From Prevotella intermedia ATCC 25611 = DSM 20706 (GTDB lineage: Bacteria > Bacteroidota > Bacteroidia > Bacteroidales > Bacteroidaceae), in assembly GCF_001953955.1 (NCBI RefSeq), contig NZ_CP019301.1, positions 574,501 through 638,500 on the forward strand: 64,000 bases of DNA, given 5' to 3'. A model generated the notes under the pieces. It made no database searches, was not told where the DNA came from, and worked only from the letters and a program-made list of their open reading frames with translations. Made by a program: the position numbers and the translations under genes. This document shows, piece after piece, positions 60,745 through 64,000 of the stretch; the first letter of the stretch is position 1; each line of letters opens with the position of its first letter.

Positions 60745-62400
60745 TTAAACTAACAGATAGTATGAATACCAAGTGCCACGCATTACCTCAATGTTCGAAA
60801 CCACCCTCTCACAATTGATAAGACCAAATCCTCTTTCCTCGCAGCTGTTATCTCCATGACTCCAATAGGTAGCATATAATAGTTGTTTCTTAATACAATA
60901 TACACTTGCCCATGGCCATTGTTGACATAGCAAAGCTGCAAGTCCTGCAACATGTGGGCAAGCCATACTTGTACCGTCCATATACGCATAACCGTTATTT
61001 AAATAGGTTGATCTGACACTTACTCCAGGAGCAACACAACCAACCCGATTCCATGGATAAGTTTCTTGTCCTCTTGATGAGAAATAAGCAAGATTATTAT
61101 TACTATCAACAGCACCAACTGCTATCGGACTTCCACTCCAATCATCCTCTTGGGTTGAGACTGAATTTGCAGGAGCACATACCCATGGGAAATATTTATA
61201 GTTTCCACTGTTTCCTGCCGATGCAACAACAAGAACCCCATTTCTCTGACATCTCGAAACAGCTTTTCCATAAGCAATAGTTGGAGCATAGCAACCACCT
61301 AAACTCATACTTGCCACTCGAATGTCATTGTTTGCACACCACTCCATTCCTGCAATTATATTACTTGTATATCCACTTCCATCATTATCCAAAACCTTTA
61401 CGGCATAGAGTTTGGCGCGAGGAGCAACACCTACAGTTTGACCTCGATACTCTCTTGCAGCAATGATACCAGCACAATGCGAACCGTGTCCATTGTAATC
61501 CATGTAACTTCCTGAACCTGTGAAGTCGGCACCACCATAAACGTATAAATCAGGGTGGTTATAATCAATGCCCGTATCCAATACGGCAACTTTTACTTCC
61601 GTTCCATCGTAGCCTCTTGCCCATGCTCCAGGTGCTTTAACCATTCTGATATTCCAAGGAACATATGAAGGATTTACATTCGCAACGGTATTAAGAGCTC
61701 CTGCTGAATCGGGGGCAACATCGCAAGATTCTGAAACGTCTTTTTTGAGGTTTGCATCTAACACTGACGAGAAGATATCTACCATTGCTTTCTTATATCC
61801 ACCAGCAAAACCGCCTTCTTGCGATTGAATTTGCTTTTCGGCAGCCCATGGTCTGTCGACAACTAAATTGTTTTTACCTACATTTTTTTTAGAGTTGAAA
61901 GGCATAGTTTCTTCTTCGGGAGCAACCTTATCTCCCACAACCATATCTTCTTTTTGAAATTTAGATGTTTCAATAGTTTTATCAAAGTCTTCTTTTGGGT
62001 GAAGGTCGCTTTTAACTTTTGCCCCTCCTTTGCTATTGTTTGTTGCTTTAAATTTAGCCATTTCTTCCTGATTGATATAAACTTCTGGCTGATAATCAGG
62101 ATCGACCCCTTCAATCTCAATGTCCAATGCATACACTTTCGTATCTTCTTCTACTGCCAAGATACCTTTCTGGGTTGCAAGCTTCTTTGCATTTTCCGAT
62201 GTAAGCTCAAGCAGCGAAATACCAAGATTATCAAAGTGCAAGACATTATCTTTCAAGGCCTCTCTGTCAGCAGACATAAAAGAAACTCCTTCTTTTACAT
62301 TTGATTGGTCTACTTTTAACAGTTTTACTGCAGCAGCTTTACTAATTTCTTGGTCTGCATAGGTTACTAAAAATCTTTTGTTGTTGGTTTTATTAGACAT
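60745..62400 (-). CDS. Subtilisin-like (S8) serine protease, 551 aa, copy 2
   Basis: Paralogue of the first subtilase with the same layout: I9-like N-terminus (KRFLVTYADQEISKAAAVKLLK; DNLGISLLELTSENAKKLATQKGILAVEEDTKVYA), polar linker about 95-245, catalytic domain with Asp near 274 (VAVLDTGIDYNHPD), His near 307 (NGHGSHCAGI), Asn in ASAGNSG and Ser in DGTSMACPH. No signal peptide is visible. The linker differs most from copy 1, while catalytic segments are close. It is followed by the I9-like gene after 84 bp. The promoter is at 62619-62650. Confidence 0.9.
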   Translation of the reverse strand: MSNKTNNKRFLVTYADQEISKAAAVKLLKVDQSNVKEGVSFMSADREALKDNVLHFDNLGISLLELTSENAKKLATQKGILAVEEDTKVYALDIEIEGVDPDYQPEVYINQEEMAKFKATNNSKGGAKVKSDLHPKEDFDKTIETSKFQKEDMVVGDKVAPEEETMPFNSKKNVGKNNLVVDRPWAAEKQIQSQEGGFAGGYKKAMVDIFSSVLDANLKKDVSESCDVAPDSAGALNTVANVNPSYVPWNIRMVKAPGAWARGYDGTEVKVAVLDTGIDYNHPDLYVYGGADFTGSGSYMDYNGHGSHCAGIIAAREYRGQTVGVAPRAKLYAVKVLDNDGSGYTSNIIAGMEWCANNDIRVASMSLGGCYAPTIAYGKAVSRCQRNGVLVVASAGNSGNYKYFPWVCAPANSVSTQEDDWSGSPIAVGAVDSNNNLAYFSSRGQETYPWNRVGCVAPGVSVRSTYLNNGYAYMDGTSMACPHVAGLAALLCQQWPWASVYCIKKQLLYATYWSHGDNSCEERGFGLINCERVVSNIEVMRGTWYSYYLLV

Positions 62401-62416
62401 AGTTATTATTTGTTAA

Positions 62417-62474
62417 GTTTACTACTCGTGTGGCTTTTCGTATCCGCCCCGTTTTTTTAATGGTTTCTGGCTCC
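62417..62474 (-). promoter_or_regulatory. Conserved 5' leader of subtilase copy 2
   Basis: Near-identical to 60196-60253, 17 bp upstream of the start codon, with a few substitutions and one inserted T in the T-run. Downstream of the promoter at 62619-62650 it would be part of a leader of roughly 210 nt. Confidence 0.6.
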
Positions 62475-62618
62475 ATTTCTTTTGTCAAACTGGGTAGTCA
62501 GCCCCTTCTTTAGACTTCTCTTAATGTTTTGATTATTATACTACTTTTTTCTAAAAGTGATGAACTAAAAATTTCTATTATTAGTTTTGACTTAGATACT
62601 ATAGTCTTAATTATGCTA

Positions 62619-62650
62619 CAAATATAAACATTTATTCTTTACGAAGCAAA
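62619..62650 (-). promoter_or_regulatory. Promoter of subtilase copy 2
   Basis: The minus strand reads TTTG (62650-62647), 20 bp, then TATATTTG (62626-62619), a full match to the Bacteroidales promoter consensus. Confidence 0.7.
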
Positions 62651-62860
62651 TTTTCTGCTTGAAAAAAACAAAAATAATTCATTTTCCCCAGAAAAGGAAA
62701 GCGTTCCATACTATACTTATGCAAAAGTATCAATATAGAATTTGAAAAATGTAAACGAACAAAAAGAAAGTGGTAAAAGTGTAAATATTTTTCACAACCC
62801 CAAGTATTGTCTAACCTATTAATAACCAATGTATTGCAAAACCTATTGTTTTACATTCCC

Positions 62861-62917
62861 AAAGCGGCTGTTTTGCACGGTAAAAGCGTAGGTTTTACCG
62901 TGCAAAACAGCCGCTTT
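62861..62917. repeat. 25-bp-arm perfect palindrome, intergenic element (copy 2)
   Basis: The arms 62861-62885 and 62893-62917 are perfectly complementary around GCGTAGG. The outer 17 bp equal the arms of the palindrome at 58356-58390; here the inner part is extended by CGGTAAAA and the GCGTAGGTTTT motif has moved into the loop. The remainder of 62651-63130 has no credible gene. Confidence 0.85.
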
Positions 62918-63137
62918 CGTAATGCCAAAACGAAAGTGCCGTTTTTCTGTGGAAGTTTCTTTACAAAAGCAAGGTATTTCTAGGTGTTGCTTTAGAAAGC
63001 CTAGGAACTCTAGAAAAGCTAGAAACACTATATAAACCTTCTTTTCTTTCGGTGCCAAAAGTGCGATGAGCCACGCTCCTACCCATATCATCGCTTTCTT
63101 CGGCGGACTTCCTGCATTGCCATTCCCAATTTTTCCT

Positions 63138-63180
63138 ACCCGAAACCGAGGGCGGTGGCAGTTCGGGTATTAGTGTTTTT
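63138..63180. terminator. Hairpin followed by T-run upstream of the secreted-protein gene
   Basis: ACCCGAA (63138-63144) pairs with TTCGGGT (63162-63168), then ATTAGTGTTTTTTAAC. It looks like a plus-strand terminator ending transcription that enters from the subtilase side. 63181-63335 has no further clear signal. Confidence 0.5.
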
Positions 63181-63335
63181 TAACTACCCATATTTTGCTA
63201 TACCGCTTTTAATTAGTTTCTTTGCGCCGAAAAATAATTAAGGTATAAAACTGTTAGAGGCTACAAGATACAAGATTATCATTGTTTTCATCATAACATA
63301 GCTAAACTATAAATTTTTAAAATAAATAATTAAGT

Positions 63336-64000
63336 ATGAAAAAAGCTCTTTTTGTGGCAATTGCCGCATGCTGTATCGCAACGACATCATTCGCTCAAGA
63401 GAATTGGCTGATGAAACTACACATGAAGTCGGGTGAGGTGAAAGAATTCTCGTGCGACGACGTCAAGGAAGTTACTTTCGATAAATTAGGCAACACTTCC
63501 TATTATGCCGACGTGAAAGCTACGCACACGTACAATATCTACTACGGAGCCGTAAAGGACAACATAGCCGCATACACGCTTCACTTGTGCGACGGCGAGC
63601 TCACACAGGGCGGTCTGCCAAAAGAGATTAACAAGCACGACATAAGACTGACGGTGATGGCAGCAGCATCGGCAAATGCAGACAAAGCCGTACTTCCAGC
63701 AGGTACCTACTCGCTGATAGACAACATTGGCGAAAGCGGAATATACGGAAAGCAGAGCGTTTACATAGAAACCAACAAGGTGGACAACAGTGGAAAGGTG
63801 GACGGATTCCTCGATTCGCTGAAAATGTGCACCCTGAATGTAGAGCAAAAAGGCGATGGCACCTACCATCTGTTGGTTGAAGGAGAGCTTAGAAGCCACG
63901 GGAAAATACGCTTCACATACGACGGAAAGCTCACTTTCGTGAACAAAGACCCCAACTCTACTTACAGTTATATCAAAGAAGATGTGAACTTCACCCCAAG
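63336..64000 (+). CDS. Secreted protein, N-terminal 221 residues (cut by window edge)
   Basis: The frame is open from ATG 63336 to the window end. MKKALFVAIAACCIATTSFAQENW is a Sec signal peptide with probable cleavage after SFA or AQ, giving a periplasmic or exported protein. The mature part (MKLHMKSGEVKEFSCDDVKEVTFDK, then ADVKATHTYNIYYGAVKDNIAAYTLHLCDGEL) is beta-rich and resembles secreted Prevotella/Bacteroides proteins with repeated small domains. No catalytic motif is visible. The codon use is more GC-rich than in the mobile elements, as expected for backbone. Confidence 0.8.
   Translation, partial: MKKALFVAIAACCIATTSFAQENWLMKLHMKSGEVKEFSCDDVKEVTFDKLGNTSYYADVKATHTYNIYYGAVKDNIAAYTLHLCDGELTQGGLPKEINKHDIRLTVMAAASANADKAVLPAGTYSLIDNIGESGIYGKQSVYIETNKVDNSGKVDGFLDSLKMCTLNVEQKGDGTYHLLVEGELRSHGKIRFTYDGKLTFVNKDPNSTYSYIKEDVNFTP

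Noticed and set aside
62843..63091. Minus-strand frame of 82 codons across the 25-bp palindrome
   Set aside because: It is a by-product of the palindrome and adjoining A/T-rich sequence, without family-like residues.

Overview
The window looks like an accessory-rich stretch of a Bacteroidales genome, most likely an oral Prevotella-type organism. The signs are promoters of the TAnnTTTG type rather than sigma70 hexamers, IntDOT-like integrases, DUF1896, DUF3853 and PcfK-like mobile-element genes, a RIT recombinase trio, and Prevotella-style intergenic palindromes. Chromosomal backbone is visible only at the right: tRNA-Ser(TGA), trmB, two subtilases and a secreted protein. Almost everything left of the tRNA is a pile-up of integrated elements.

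Region 1 (1-5.2 kb): the end of an integrative element. It holds a window-truncated IS982-type insertion that broke a small HTH gene, two unusual repeat arrays (seven palindromic repeats at an exact 22-bp period, and an 8-bp-period array), DUF1896, an intact tyrosine integrase, and a second integrase split by one in-frame stop. This end abuts the 3' part of a giant helicase/methylase gene of another conjugative element. Region 2 (5.2-11.7 kb): that gene remnant, an AbiD/AbiF-family HEPN abortive-infection gene with a hairpin in its 5' leader, a primase-helicase operon with three small DNA-binding proteins, and an attachment-like region.

Region 3 (11.68-40.76 kb): a mobilizable element of about 29 kb, flanked by direct copies of a 13-bp sequence that equals the 3' end of tRNA-Ser. 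It carries a nine-gene defence operon on the minus strand (11.8-30.2 kb): HTH regulator, N6 DNA methyltransferase, specificity subunit, zinc-ribbon protein, WG-like protein, NERD/double-kinase/P-loop protein, an unknown, a 1835-residue HerA-like ATPase and a PP2C phosphatase. It resembles the methylation-associated defence system (MADS) but has its own features. The mobilization half (31.0-35.5 kb, plus strand) has DUF3853, RepA-like helicase, primase, MobC, relaxase and a membrane protein, with origin-like repeats and an oriT-like hairpin. Next to the integrase (39.3-40.6 kb) are nuclease-type accessory genes (DUF1016/YhcG, PD-(D/E)XK, a metallophosphoesterase and one unknown).

Region 4 (40.75-56.7 kb): a mosaic flanked by two diverged copies, in inverted orientation, of a 3.5-kb integrase module. 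Between them are a RIT trio (minus strand), a Hachiman defence pair hamA-hamB (plus strand) and decayed copies of RIT and module sequence on both sides of Hachiman. The right-hand module sits directly on the tRNA-Ser 3' end.

Region 5 (56.7-64 kb): tRNA-Ser(TGA), trmB, two paralogous subtilisin-like proteases without signal peptides that share a conserved 5' leader, a free-standing I9-propeptide-like protein between them, two related intergenic palindromes, and the start of a secreted protein cut by the window edge. Family names come from reading the sequences and from memory; no database search was run.
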